Of a stretch of 64,000 nt of DNA, positions 34,611 to 46,897 are shown in pieces. Positions within the stretch are counted from its first letter, which is position 1. Each line of letters opens with the position of its first letter. The stretch covers positions 165,790 to 229,789 of the forward strand of contig FJOG01000003.1 in assembly GCA_900073065.1 (NCBI GenBank), read 5' to 3'. The stretch is from Phialocephala subalpina. Taxonomy: Eukaryota > Ascomycota > Leotiomycetes > Helotiales > Mollisiaceae. The notes under the pieces were generated by a model that saw only the letters and a list, made by a program, of their open reading frames with translations, was not told where the DNA came from and searched no databases. The translations under genes and the position numbers were made by a program.

Positions 34611-36416
34611 TGCCTCGCCGATCTCCGTAGAATTGGAAGATGCAATACCTTTGCCTGATGATACATCAAGTTTGCTTGCAGATGTCCACTCGTCGTCGTG
34701 GACGTCGTACTGATGTGAATGCTCAAGGCCGTATTTTGCTTCTGCTGCGAATCTTGGTATTTTGCTCACTATCAGGAGACAATCAGCTGGAATTACTTAC
34801 GAAAGGGTAATCGTTGCGGAGAGTTTATTGAAGAAGAAGAAGAATAGATAGGGTGGGTGCTTTTGATGGAGCAAGAAGGATGAGTCGGGCTTTAAGTTGA
34901 GGAGAAAGAAGGTGTCACAGAAGCGATCACTTAGAAGAGAAGGCTCGAATATGGGTTGCACTCACTAGCTTGGACAGACACATTCCGGGACAACTTGACA
35001 GCCCACTCTGTAGTCTTAGAAAAGTCTTTCGTTCAATATTAGAGTTCTCCAGGTATCATTTTCTTTCGGAGGAAACTCAACGTCTCCCAGAAAGTCGTGA
35101 TCCTTATCACTTCCCATATGTCGCAGATGCTCCTGCTTTCTCCTTTGTCCTCCCAATCAACCTCGCCATTCTTGCACAACACCACTCCGCCAACATCCGA
35201 GAAGATCCGCCATTACTCTCTCTAAGGGCTCGAGGTACCGATCTGCTTTGAAAATATAAAACCCTTTGCAATGAAGCTTTCAAAGTCGGGTCTTCGTGAG
35301 TTGCCATCAATTTTGCAGGAATTGACCTTCCCAGGATTGACGAGGCTACATCACAGGATATTGAGCGAAAGATCTTAGAATATGGGTGCTGGAAGTTGAA
35401 GCAACAGCTGGAGAAACTCTGATGGTGCTTCATTGAGTCATTAGAGGAAGATCGAGGCATGATTCTCAGCTATTCCGCCAGGAATTGGAAAGTAAATATT
35501 CAAAAGACGTCTTGGGACTGACTTCGGCCTCGACCCAGACAAGCACGCAGAAACATTCAATAGGTGTATGCAGTAGACTTCAAACTCATGCATTGATTTC
35601 CCATTACCCTATGACTTCTTGCTAGCACTATCCCACAGCCATTCTCAAGACGATTGCAACCCAGCCGCTACAAATCTTCTGGAACCTTAACTGCCAACGA
35701 TTCCCCCAGCCCAAGCAAACGAGATAGTGAGAGGAAGCATGGTCGCTGGCGGTCTGACTCTAGGAGCCGTTGAACCCGAGTTCCGTCGGACAGGTGGCCT
35801 ATCGAGTCGTCAGCAATTGAGATCGAGTGACTTGTACCGCATCCAGCAGTCAGAGCAGAGGGATTTCTTAGTTGAAAGTAAGCAAAGGTTGATAGGAAAA
35901 TACAAATGATAATAAGAATACACCTTTGACTTTTCCGGACTCAAAGCCCGAGGAAATGATCGTGATCTCGAAGCAAGGAAGTGACATCCCCAGGCATCAA
36001 TGGTTTTGGGAGCAACAGATGTAGTAACCCACCGTAATTATCGAGAATCGAGAGCGTGGTAGTCGACCTAAATCTAGGAGCCCCCAGAGGTCAGCTATTT
36101 ATACACCACGAAGTCTTTGATGGGTTGTGCCTGGTAAAGTTGTACCAGACCATTCCAGATGGGGAAAGGCTCACCTGCTACATCCCTGTTGGCCTCGAGC
36201 TATACTTGTGGGTGCAGTATCCGTGGAAGAAGTCTCGCGTTCTCTCAAGTGCTTCGAAGCCCATCGGCGAGTCTCCTTCTCTAAAAACCCATATATCGTC
36301 GAAGTCGAATGTGGCAAGGCGTCGCTTGGGTTACCGGACTTGGTGTATGAGTTCTAAGTCATATCGTTGCAGTAATGCTTTTGTCCAGGCATCGACTTAG
36401 TCAGCCCTTCTAACTG

Positions 36417-36582
36417 TTAGTTGATGACGGAATCAATGCGACAGCGAAGACAGTGGACAGCGAGGCTGGAAAAAGGAGAGGGGTCCATGCACCAACTCTG
36501 CGCCGCTGAACTCGACATCTGTATGGGGAAGCGTTTGTTGGAGGGTAGAAGAAAAAAAGACTGCCGAAGAGCAACTCACCAT
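36417..36582 (-). CDS. Very small two-exon candidate gene in the module array
   Basis: ATG at 36582-36580 is followed directly by a GTGAGT donor. Intron 36519-36579 (61 nt) ends in CATACAG, and exon 2 (36518-36417) gives a 34-residue product containing CLRCRIDSVIN before the stop. The same C-x(2,3)-C-R-I-D pattern appears in the candidate at 37753-38226. No known family is recognised. Being this short, it could be a decayed gene or chance. Confidence 0.3.
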
Positions 36583-37752
36583 AAGTTACAACGAAGACAA
36601 CTGTTCGTCTGCATCCTCCCAAAGGAAACTTATCAGCTAATTATAAACCAGAGCCGGTTTCGGAGAGCCGGTGGTGCGTTCTTCCTTCTTCACTCGGAAC
36701 TGTCAACCGAATACCGGTAGTTGATGTGACTCAAGAAGGGAATGGGCAACGAACCGGTCGAAGATTCAGAAGAAAGCTGGATGCTTTGCGACAATTGAGG
36801 GCTGGTAAAGCAGCCTACTAACATCCTGGTCAACTTGCATCCCTCGACACGATTTATCTGAGACAGAGGCATCCAATGTGCGGCTCCATTCGTTCTTCGG
36901 GGATGGTGTGCAGCAGAACAGCTATAAAGTCGGATTGGATGCACGATCGAAGAAGAGACAAGCGTGGGTGAGTGCATTGGGTATCTCGTCCCGATACACA
37001 GACTGGCCAGCAAGGAACTTCTTGAACTGAAGTATGGTCGAGGGACAAATGAGGTCGGGTTGAAGTAAGGAATCGGACCTACTTGCTTGAATGATCGAAC
37101 CGATCAGGATAGAACGTCCCGACCGACGCAACAACGGGCCGCAAACTGTGCTTTGCCTGTTCCAGAATCAATTGTCAGCATGTCCGAGCACCTTTGTCGA
37201 CAATCGAGTTGACAGCGAAAATTATCGTTCTGCAAACTGCAGATTCCAGATCGAAGGGCCGAGAAGGTTCGACTCTGACCATCGATCTACGGGTGTGACG
37301 GAGGGGAGGGGTGGGGAAAGATGCCGCATCGAAGCACAAGCTCACTGTTTACTGTGCCGAGACCGGAAGAGAGCTTTAATGCTTGCAAGTTGCTGAGGTG
37401 CTGGCATTTGTAGTTAGGAGAAGATGTTCGTAGAGGAGATGAGGCGAGGTTCTTCAGAAGTGGGTAAGTTAGAAAGCTAACCGAAGTGGAGTTTGTTTTG
37501 GGAAGAGATCGCTCACTTCCTTCTTTTGCAAGGAAGGGTGCTGCGGATAAGAGAAAATAAAAACCACTGGGAGCAACACCATTTAATGGATTCTATTGTT
37601 GGGTTTTGAATTAGGTGCTCTCATTTTTGTAGAGCTTGTGACAGATTCCACAATCCATTCTGTGTAAGTCAGGAGTCAGGGCAGAGTTGGCAGTGTTTCT
37701 TGCCAACAGCTTCTGTCATTCACGTATCAGACCACAATTGAGGCACTGCAGG

Positions 37753-38226
37753 TCAAAAACATTGGTTCTTCATAGTTCTATCTTTGCAAATTATGTCATT
37801 AGTTACAACATCTATTCTACAAATTGCACAACACGTCCACACTGTATTGGCATTCCATCCTTGCTCCACAATCTGGTTGTTGGCCTCCTCCTTCAATTCG
37901 GAGAACCAACACCTCAGCTGCTGGGTATTAATTGAAACCGGGAGATTCTGCGAGCCAGGACCCATTTCTGAATCTGCGGTGGGCGTCGATGGAGGCTCTG
38001 TGGTGACCTTGATGCTCAGTGCTTGCGGCACGAGATTGGGAATGAATGCAGAAACACGCGCGAAGTTCTCCTTAAAGACAATTCGTGAGAACGTTGACTA
38101 AAGTTGAGAAGAACGGTTCTCTGTTAGTAGATGCCGAGACAATCTCTTTTGGAGGCCGGGACTGGGCGGCCGCTTGAGAAAGCAAGGGAAAGATGGGGAG
38201 GCGGACAGTATCATTCCACTCACCAT
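37753..38226 (-). CDS. Small two-exon candidate gene in the module array
   Basis: ATG at 38226-38224 is followed by a GTGAGT donor; intron 38098-38223 ends CAACTTTAG; exon 2 (38097-37753) is open for 114 codons. The 115-residue product has a serine/threonine/proline-rich middle (TTEPPSTPTADSE) and a better-ordered C-terminal part with SELKEEANNQIVEQGWNA and CCAICRIDVVTND. A TATAAAA box is at 38284-38290. No signal peptide or known domain is seen. The composition looks coding and the splice sites are good, but function is unknown. Confidence 0.45.
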
Positions 38227-38283
38227 AATTAGAAGAGTACAGTTCGCCGAGAGTTTATCATCTTTGTCGGGGAGTGATGGCCG

Positions 38284-38290
38284 TTTTATA
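38284..38290 (-). promoter_or_regulatory. TATA box of the module starting at 38226
   Basis: TATAAAA on the minus strand lies 58 bp upstream of the ATG at 38226. An equivalent box lies before the ATG at 40613. Confidence 0.4.
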
Positions 38291-38392
38291 GTGGGGCGTT
38301 GGCCTAGACGGCTACCACCTGCGTCGTGTCAGAATAAGCCCAATGTAAGGAGTGAAGAATGATTGCTTACCCAAGTGAATCAAGGCTTTGGC

Positions 38393-38920
38393 TTAGCCAT
38401 TGCTGGAGCTTCCACCTTGCCTTTGTTCTGCCATCTTAAAGACAACTTCCTCGACTTCCTTTGTATCAACGAGCCTACGACCATGATCATGACCCTGAGC
38501 AGGAACTCTCTTGTGGGCATGTTGCGATAGATGAACCACCCGAGTAATCATGGTTTCAGAAGCCGGAAAAGACTGCATTGATGGCTAGCATACACATTTC
38601 CAAGGTAAGGGAGACAACCTCTCAAAAGATCGAAATCTGGTAAACATTGGGAAGCTTCCTGCAGAAGACCGACTTACCGATGGGCCGACATAATTGTTAC
38701 CCCAGGACACGACCTCGCCGTCGATAGTCGCATTAACCTCCTGCCGAATCTTATCTTCCATGATCTCCTTGGTCCCACTTTGGTTCCACCTTGGTGGCGA
38801 GGATGGCCTTGCGTTGTTCGACGAGGCTGGTGATGTAGTAGGATTGGATGAGGACGACGAGGTGTACATGACGGAGGGATCGGAGGTACCTTCATGCCTC
38901 TCCTCGACCTGGTGGACCAT
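38393..38920 (-). CDS. Small hypothetical protein in the module array
   Basis: Exon 1 (38920-38678) starts ATGGTCCACC right after a CTAAC..TGTACAG sequence that could itself be a splice acceptor, so an earlier exon is possible. The GTAAGT donor at 38677 and an acceptor at 38573 (105-nt intron) lead to exon 2 (38572-38393). The product of about 140 residues is serine/proline-rich at first (TSSSSSNPTTSPASS), then charged (KEIMEDKIRQEVNATIDGEV), and ends in a histidine-rich segment and MAEQRQGGSSSNG. No family is recognised. It sits immediately downstream of the ATG-like module at 39198. Confidence 0.35.
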
Positions 38921-40670
38921 CTGTACAGGTTAGTGAATGGTCGGTGCCGCAGTCACCGAAATTGATTGATGCAAAGGGTGATTAGCATATATCCGGGTAT
39001 CAATGTTGATGACAGGAGTATGTTAAGATAGTTGTAGAAGACGGCAGCAACAAAATTGAACTTGGCTGCAATCTCAGATGTCGAATACATCCTGACTTCC
39101 TGGGAGGTTGGTCTGATGCAGAACGCATACAAAGTATTGGTCTTTCAAAGCAAATAGGATGCTGCTGAGTGTGGGGGTGACGACGGTTTACTCATCATAA
39201 GTAAAAGAGGACGGGGTGCCCGGAGTTTACCCTCTTCACGACCTGCTTGAGGTGACCTCTATATTAAAGATCTTGAACGGAAGCGAGCCTCTTAAGATGA
39301 ATCAGTACAAGTACACAAATGACATTTGAGAAGTGAAGAGCGACCTACCTTAGTGATTCAAACCTTTGAATAAAAATTTACATTCCTCCGAAGGGGATTC
39401 GGGGTCTTCTCTTCTGGAAGCGGTGTCCTCCTTCCTGTTGTCTTTCGTCTTGGATGTCCAATCCTTCTTTCCCTTCTTTTCACGCTTCTCGGCAGACACA
39501 GCGGACTGTTGTTGTTGTCCTCGAGAGTTGTCGTTGCTCTTCTTTCCTTGGAGCCGGACTTTCTGGCTGATGCTCCATCGCCACTCTTTTGCCGACGATG
39601 TTGAGCTTCCGCCGTCGATTGTCCTTGAATGTAGACTAATGAAAAGGTTGGTTAGTATATACCTAGGCATCATCGATGGCAAAAGGAGGCAGAGACAGTG
39701 GGGTGATAGAAGTATGCATCTGATTCTCTGGAGGACCACAGCAAGAAGCTATTGACAGCAGAAAAACTAGTGAAGCACATTCACTCTTCTGTTAGAGAAG
39801 CGTGCCGATCGTGAAGGTTCGAATTGTCCAACCATAAAGACAATCAAGTGGAATGCCATGCTAATGGGGGGTTGAGACGCTGGTCTACTCACTATAAGTA
39901 TTGATAGACTACTGTCCGCTAAGGGGGTGGGCTGTTGAAAATTAACATAAAGTGACCTTTTTATTGCCAAGATCTGGGGATCCTGTCGAACAGTTTTGAT
40001 TTGACACAAGGACGATTGAGAACGGGAGCAGCCTCTCTTTCCGACCTATCTTGGAGGAGCAGGCGATCGGTGGATCGACGCTCGAAGAAGCGTTGCCGAG
40101 AGCCCGAGAGCAAACTCTGCATGCCGTAGTGCACTGCGTAGACTTGGACTCGGAGAATTGCAACTGGCCCCGCCTTCGGGTTTCGGATGTCGAAGGTTCA
40201 GGTGAGTTGATCAACACCAGCAGTACCGATGACAGTGTCACGGTACTTGTTCCAATCGAGTGTCAAGCACTCGGACGGAGCGTATGTCTGACGAGGGGGC
40301 CCGTATGCCTCTATTGGACGTGTATTCTGATTGGCAAGATCTCTTGCGTCCTTTCCTCCAATGGAATCTAGTAAAGTAATAGAGTTAGCATTTGTAGTGT
40401 ACTCCAACGTTGGTAGCATCGATGGAGAAGGAATCGTCGTGACAGTGGATTGACTTGAGCATCCGAATTTTGACAGCGGAAGTGGTAGGTGAAGCGGGGA
40501 ATATGTTTGCTCAGACGTATGAAGTATTATACAAGTATGAAGACCGCGGCCAGGTGGAAAGTCTTTGAGGAGGGAGGTGAGTGGGGAAGGGAACGATGGC
40601 CGCGACGCACCATGATTGAGAGAAGACAGTTTGCCAAAGGTTTAACCTATTCTTCAGCTTCAAGTTCCCC

Positions 40671-40677
40671 TTTTATA
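40671..40677 (-). promoter_or_regulatory. TATA box of the module starting at 40613
   Basis: TATAAAA on the minus strand, about 60 bp upstream of ATG at 40613-40611. The exon that this start would join could not be resolved. Confidence 0.35.
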
Positions 40678-42963
40678 ATCAAGGCGAAAAGAAATTCGAT
40701 CTGCGGTTGCGTTGGGTCAGCACAAGGACGAATGAGGAAGGGAGAACCAATTACATCGTTACCTGTCTAAGAAGGATAACGAAAGATGCGGTTAGGAGTC
40801 CCTACACTAGCACACCCAGAATGCATGTCTCCGCCAGTATCTACGGATTGTGTTGGTAAAGGCTGCTGTAGTAGAGGCGCTTGATCTCATCGATCATATT
40901 TGGGGAGCTGGTTGGATCCATCGTGGTACTGGAAGGAGGAGAGTTGCCATATCGAGGAGGATCTGCACAGTTCGCTTTGCTGGAAAGAAGGTAGCATAAG
41001 CAGTGTCTTCTCCAAAAGATGCAATTAAAGAGGAAAAGAAACAGGGGGAAACGGGTAGGGACCGGGAGATCAGGCGATGCTGATCATGCTAGCTTCTGCT
41101 TGGGATTCCGTAACACTCTTTTAGCCATTGGGCCAGTCTCAACGGTATGACAACGTCAAACGTGTGGAGGTTGAGGGTCATCAAGTGACCATTATACGGT
41201 ATTTGACAACAAAACCCAAAGTCACTGGATTCAGCTTCCAATATATCCATCATAAGAGGAGGGAAAGGGGTTATGAAAGGCTGGTAGGGGTGATTGGTGC
41301 GTGGCCCTGGAAACCCTTTCAGATCTCCAAACTGACTCACCATAAGATACAAGAGATGAGAGACCAGGACGGATGAATTTTTATTGAAGTCGCCCTCAAC
41401 AGCTTTAGCCGCTTATTCTCTTCCTTCTGCAAACATAATCAGCTCAAAAAAGCACCTTGGCGTGTCATCACCAACGGTATGGGAGACAATATTTCCAACT
41501 TACACAGCATAGTATCACAATTCTGCAAGCCGGAGGCGGCTAAGATTGACAAGTCTTCATTCCGATCAATGAAAGCTACGGCAGATGCTGCTGGATATCC
41601 TGCTTTGAGCTCTGTGAGGAGAGTATTGGCTGGCTGGAAGTATTGATAGTATGCCGCAGCGCCGCAATGTAGGACAAAGCTCAAGAGATTGGCCAACTTC
41701 GAAACGTATGAGCATGAATAGAAGAAGGGTAAGAACAGTGCTGCAACGGCTGCTTCTAGAACAGGAATGTTAGCTTTGCGCGTCCCAAATGCTTTTTGCA
41801 ATCATGAGCTGAAAGAGTTGACAATGATAAAATAGTGACAGCCACAGTAAATCTATTTAGAGCACCCGCAGCTGTAACGGGGGTTATGATTCAGTGAAGT
41901 GCCGAGGAGTGGGATCGAGGGGGGAAGATGTACAGGGTCGGAAAAGGGAGCATGGAGACTTACCGCCATCCTAATAATAAAACGTTGTGTTGTCTGTGAG
42001 TCGTTTGGTCTCGAGAAGAAGAGCATTGTCTCTTATAGTTGAGCAGGAGGTCTTGCGAAAGGCTGGTGTTGGTACATACTCCCGCTCGCCATGTTTGTTC
42101 CTTCCATTCGGTCCAAGCTATCCTTTCAAGTATTCGACTCAGCTTCCAATCCTTGGGCAATTTAAAGCAGCAGATAATTGGCGTTGATCCAATATTTATT
42201 CTTCTTGGCTTCGTCCCACTCCGGGTTCTGAGTTTGTGGCTCTTTGACACTTTCGAGGCCTGCCTTCACCATCTCGGCTTCTTCGTCGAACTGGTCTAAG
42301 CACAAACAGATGTTAGTACAGGCTTGCTCTCAGGCTTGGCCGTCATACGAAGCGGCTTGGGAATTTGACAGCAAAAACGTCATGACAACAAGATCGCAAA
42401 AACTTTCACCGACCGAGATAATGAGCCTGGAAATTTCACATATTGAGGATTGTGGAAAGGGTATGGAATGGATGTGCTTGAGGAGAACAAAAGCAACAAT
42501 GGGCGTGTGAACTTACAAAGGGACATGTGTACAGAAGATGCTTTGCGGAAGAGTCGTAACGTTCTTCAGCGAGAGGATCCCTTCCTGTATCATGCTCGAA
42601 CCTCGTGAAAGGCAAGAGGCCGATCCTCGGTATCTTGCAAAAGCAAGCTTCTCACCTCCTTGTCCTACCGGATATGAGGGAACCTGTGATTGTCGTTGTA
42701 CTTGGTTTGGGTCGCTCTATGATCGCGTGTATTGAGCGTCTGGTCGTTTTTGTTGCAAAGATCGCTGGAAAGGAGGGATTCTGACGTGTTGATTAGCTTT
42801 ACTCAGTAACAACGGTTCCAATTACTCTTACCATGATCTGGTGACAGTCTGGAATCCTGCATCGTAATCTAGACTTGTCGATCTCCCGCAACTGCAGGAA
42901 CATGATAGAGTACGCCGGCACCTCCGGGGGAAAGCAAGGGAGGGGCTGAAGCCGGGGACCAGC

Positions 42964-43197
42964 TTAATCGCCGGGACAAATAGACTCGCCGCGAGGAAGC
43001 TTCTTGTCATCATGAACGGGATCGGCGGGCATGTGTGCTGGGGGCACAAAGGTTATTGGAAGAGGCAACCCTCCATCCCGCTCATTGGGGTGAATTGGAA
43101 TCGAGACCGGTTCCGAATCCTCCAATGAGTAGGGGGAGGAGGGGCGGGGAGGAGGAGAAAAGAAGCAGGGAAGGCAGAGAGCTAAGATTGAGAACAT
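42964..43197 (-). CDS. Possible small secreted peptide
   Basis: An open frame of 77 codons begins with a hydrophobic, signal-like MFSILALCLPCFFSPPP, followed by a proline- and acid-rich mature part (PVSIPIHPNERDGG, VHDDKKLPRGE). It lies just upstream, in the minus-strand sense, of the module series. No family, no clear TATA box and no splice partners are seen; chance is possible. Confidence 0.25.
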   Translation of the reverse strand: MFSILALCLPCFFSPPPRPSSPYSLEDSEPVSIPIHPNERDGGLPLPITFVPPAHMPADPVHDDKKLPRGESICPGD

Positions 43198-44844
43198 TTT
43201 GATTGATTATGAAGATTCGTGTTGGTTTGATGTTTGTGTTGGGTTTTGCGAAGAGCAAAGAGCGAAATTTTCTGATTTACCTACCCACCCACGCTAAACC
43301 CCAGGCACCAACAACAAGCCGGGGTCAAGTCTTTAGTGCTTCCTCAACCTTGGACTTCCTTGTCTTGAATGACCCTAGCTTGTTGAGACTTGAAATCTTA
43401 AATCTGAGCTTCCTTTGCATAACATGGCTGTACATCCTTTGCAAAAACCTCTCCATATCTTACAATGTCCTTTGTGCCGCAGTTCATTTGCTACAGAGGT
43501 TCCAAATCAAAACCATAGACCCAGAAATTCCGTTCAAGGCTTTCTTGAGCATGCTAATATACTGCCACGCTTTTTTCAATACTAGAAGCTAGACAATGAA
43601 ATCTTTCATTTACACCTAAAAGACCCCCTTCTACTTGAAGGTCATTCTTCTTTGAATATCGCAATCCCATTCATCTTGTTATCTGAGTCACTTCAAACAC
43701 TGAAGCAATTGTAGGTCAAACGCATATTGTGAGTCTCCCTTTTGTGCACTTTCCCACAACAAGAGTGCCTGCCAATGATAGCAGTCTGAGGATGACAACA
43801 TAACACAGCCACGAGCTGGGGTGGCTCCTCTCATTGTCACAAGCCCAACCGAACATCATATTTTTAAAATCGCTAACGACTTGAATGCTCATGAATCATA
43901 CATTATACAACCATGGCAGTTGCCTTTCAAGCAACCTCCGAGCAAACACTCCTACTTCGTGAAAGCATGGCTTCAGACAGTTGAAGATATCCAACGCTCA
44001 AGCTTATTTGGACGGTTCTCTCACAGCCCACCGGCAACGCGCACTATGAAAGCACTTTCCCAGCCGTATACAACAAGATGATCTTCAATCCCCACGCCAA
44101 TATCGAAGCCTCGCTCCAGTGTCGTTGATCCATGGCTGCTTCAAGCCCCTGGCACAGCCGAAGTGAATATTAAAAGCGGCGGTGAATACATACTACCTAC
44201 CCAATGAGGCAATCGAGGCGACGCCCCTGACATGTCACGAGCGTGCGCATTACAATGAATGCAATGGCATACGACTCTACTTATTATGGGTATAATTTTG
44301 CCGTGTCGTGTCCCAGAGCCTAGATGGAACGAGTCGTCATTTTGGAAGGGCAATACATCCATCACGTGCGGGCTGTCATCTTCATCTCAAGTCGGGAAAT
44401 ATGTCAAAGAAACTGTCATTGAGTCGATTTCTCGTATTCTTCTTACCGAGTTCATTCATTTATTCTCATACCCACTTCCATCATCCATTTAGTGACACAA
44501 TCCCCTTGCCTCGCCTTCTACTCATTCCTCGTACTCCCCTCCTGCAACCTAACGCATCATCAGCACCACTCACACCCTCAACTTCACACTTCACTCACTT
44601 CTCTCGGATCTGACTCATAATTCCCGGAGCATTCCCTGGCCTCATCTTCATAAAGTCCGGCTCATCGGCTGGATTCTGTCTCTCATCAGCCATCATCCTC
44701 CCCTTCACTCTTACTTCCTGGACAAACAATGAAAACATTTCTGGAAGTTTGGAACTCACATAACTACTCTTGATTCCGTAACTAGAATCACCAGCGTCGG
44801 GATTCGCACCCGTCTTCTCCATTCCTGCTCCTCCTCTCCTGTTT
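43198..44844. other. Gene-poor stretch
   Basis: Only short unrelated frames occur here, the longest plus-strand one (43203-43592) lacking any family or splice context. I see no RNA gene or repeat. Confidence 0.5.
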
Positions 44845-45096
44845 TCACTCAGCATTAGCCTCCACATCCTCATCTAGCAGGACATTTCGCCAATGCTCAA
44901 GCTGTTGATTGATGGCACGCAAGCGGATGGTTCTCTGCCAAAGCAGTGAAGCATAAGGACGAGGATTTCTGTATGAGAGTGGAGGATGAGATACGTACTG
45001 GACGGCGCCGCTGGTGTTGCTTTGGGAGGTGGAGTCTCCCGAGTTTTGTTGGGAGTTGGAGTCCGCCGAGGAGTTTTCGGCGCCTGAAGCTGACAT
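44845..45096 (-). CDS. Small hypothetical protein, Ser/Asn/Gln-rich start
   Basis: Single frame of 83 codons with a good start context (AAAATGTCAGC). The first 30 residues are low-complexity (SSADSNSQQNSGDSTSQSN), and the rest looks structured: RNPRPYASLLWQRTIRLRAI then NQQLEHWRNVLLDEDVEAN. No known family. Support is composition and start context only. Confidence 0.35.
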   Translation of the reverse strand: MSASGAENSSADSNSQQNSGDSTSQSNTSGAVQYVSHPPLSYRNPRPYASLLWQRTIRLRAINQQLEHWRNVLLDEDVEANAE

Positions 45097-45136
45097 TTTG
45101 GATACTTGGCTTGGATTGAATGATATAAAAGAACAA

Positions 45137-46897
45137 AGACGGATGTTGGAGGCAGTTATGGTGTTTAAGTTGCTGCGAATGTGGAAATCGCCATGAAAGT
45201 AGCTACAAAATCGATGACATCAAGTCCATTTTCACACGTAATTGAGATCTCCAAGGCTCGAGGGTGTATTTTTTCTAGAATTGAGAAAGCTTCTTGAGTT
45301 GCAAGTCTATTTCAGGTCAGCAGTGATGCAAGTTAAAGTCATACACCGAAGCTGAGCCATCCTGGCCAAGAGTGAACTCTAAAAATCACGTGTCTCATCC
45401 CGTTTCTCGATCGACTACAACTGAGTGCAGTGAACCAAACTAAACGTTGACATTAGACTAACTAAAGGAGAGTTATAAGTTTGATGCAAAGGAGAATATG
45501 CCTATATTCCTCTTGTGTCGTTAAGGAGGAAGTAAACAGTCAATTCTGCCAGAAAATGGACTCCTGGGCTTCAGCAGGACCTCATGTTACCGAGGGCAAA
45601 TGACACGACACTCGAAGACAGACGAAAGCGTTATTACCCCATTATGCAGTCTTACTCCGGAGATGAAGGCTCACTCACTGTCTCAGCCGAAGTTTAGCGA
45701 GCTGCTACAACCCGAGACCAAACACCCCCTTCAAGTTACACATCCAAGTTCGTCCCATGATGTGGTGTGATCAAGAGGCACAGGAAATCACCTGGTCTTG
45801 AGAATACTACCTTGTCTAGGTGACTGTCTTTGAACATTGTCCTGTACTCAAAGCTTCATTGCAAATCCAGCAAAAGAATGAGTCCACAACTGCACCACAA
45901 ATCTAAATCAGGGGAACATTGGCTGGGGTGTACTCCATATGAACAACCAAGTATTATTCTAGGTATCTCGCAAATGTTTATAAAGTCACGGCCAAATCCT
46001 CGACGGAGGGAGTAGTCAACAGCAAGCTCTCATTCTCCTCCTCCATAACCTCTCAGCTTTACAGCACTTTAGAAAATAACATTCATTAAGCAACTCACTC
46101 AACTTACCCTCTTGCTCACAGCAGCTATTTCCGTCTCTGCGCTCTCTAAACCGGACATCAACATCACCTAACAGTAGCCGTAAGATCCCTCCCTCAGCAT
46201 CCCTCCCTCCGAAACACCACTTACCACATTCACAGGACGATACTCCCACCGCCCGATCAGCCAATACCCTCAAACAATTCAAAGCACGTAAGCAGTCACC
46301 CACACCACACCCCAAGACACGTTCATCCCTCTAACATTCTCAGATTGGAAGACAGTCCGTTCATCAGACTTCGTTGAGTCTGGTAAGACCACCACACAAC
46401 TTCCGCGGATTCATTTCCCGCATTTTCAAGTAAGGTCTTGTACCTCGCACTAACACTAGACAGAAGATTTCCACCTCCGCTACCCGGACCCCGATAAGGA
46501 AGGTTTTTACAAATATGTCTAAGAAAGACACACACCTCCAGTACACGAGGATCTTGGTCTCATTAAAGATGTAGGTGCGATATTTGATTCAAACATATTT
46601 TCTTTGTGCAGTGCGAGGGATCAAGCTTGGTGGAAGGAGATAGCTGTTTTATTCCAATCAGATGTTGGTCAACAGATGCGAAACGTTCATGGTGCGGATA
46701 CTTGAAACGTGGTATGCAATTCATTATCAAGTTCACAAGTGATTTCTAGATGAAAACGCTATGCAAGCAAATAATACAGCGCTATTCCTGCTCCTATGAG
46801 CTCTACCGTGAGCAAGGAAAAGTCAGGCACGTGTCGATCCCTTAATCTTCGAAATTGACTCTACGTCTATAATCTTCGCACTCTTTATACCCGTCGA
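45137..46897. other. Gene-poor stretch before the MFS gene
   Basis: Short frames only. A 99-codon minus-strand frame at 46016-46315 is rich in cysteine and arginine but has no pattern that I recognise. No repeats or RNA genes are seen. Confidence 0.5.

Larger units (their letters stand above)
34780..42870 (-). repeat. Degenerate tandem series of TATA-leader-ATG-intron modules
   Basis: On the minus strand the sequence ATG followed directly by a splice-donor-like hexamer recurs: 42834 (ATGGTAAGAG), 41343 (ATGGTGAGTC), 40613 (ATGGTGCGTC), 39895 (ATAGTGAGTA), 39198 (ATGATGAGTA), 38226 (ATGGTGAGTG) and 36582 (ATGGTGAGTT). Weaker copies are at about 36035 (ACGGTGGGTT), 41969 (ATGGCGGTAAGT) and 34800. 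Several share a leader about 30-40 nt upstream, as in TAAACTCTCGGCGAACTGT (38226 module), TAAACCTTTGGCAAACTGT (40613), TAAACTCCGGGCACCCCGT (39198) and ATAAACTCTCCGCAAC (34800). A TATA-like box lies about 40-70 nt upstream of the ATG in at least four. Spacing is mostly 0.55-1.0 kb. The downstream exons have diverged strongly; three are listed separately as small candidate genes. The repeat relation is read by eye and is the inference here. Confidence 0.5.

Noticed and set aside
46016..46315. Cysteine-rich 99-codon minus-strand frame as a secreted effector
   Set aside because: No signal peptide and no regular cysteine spacing; arginine-rich composition suggests a chance frame.
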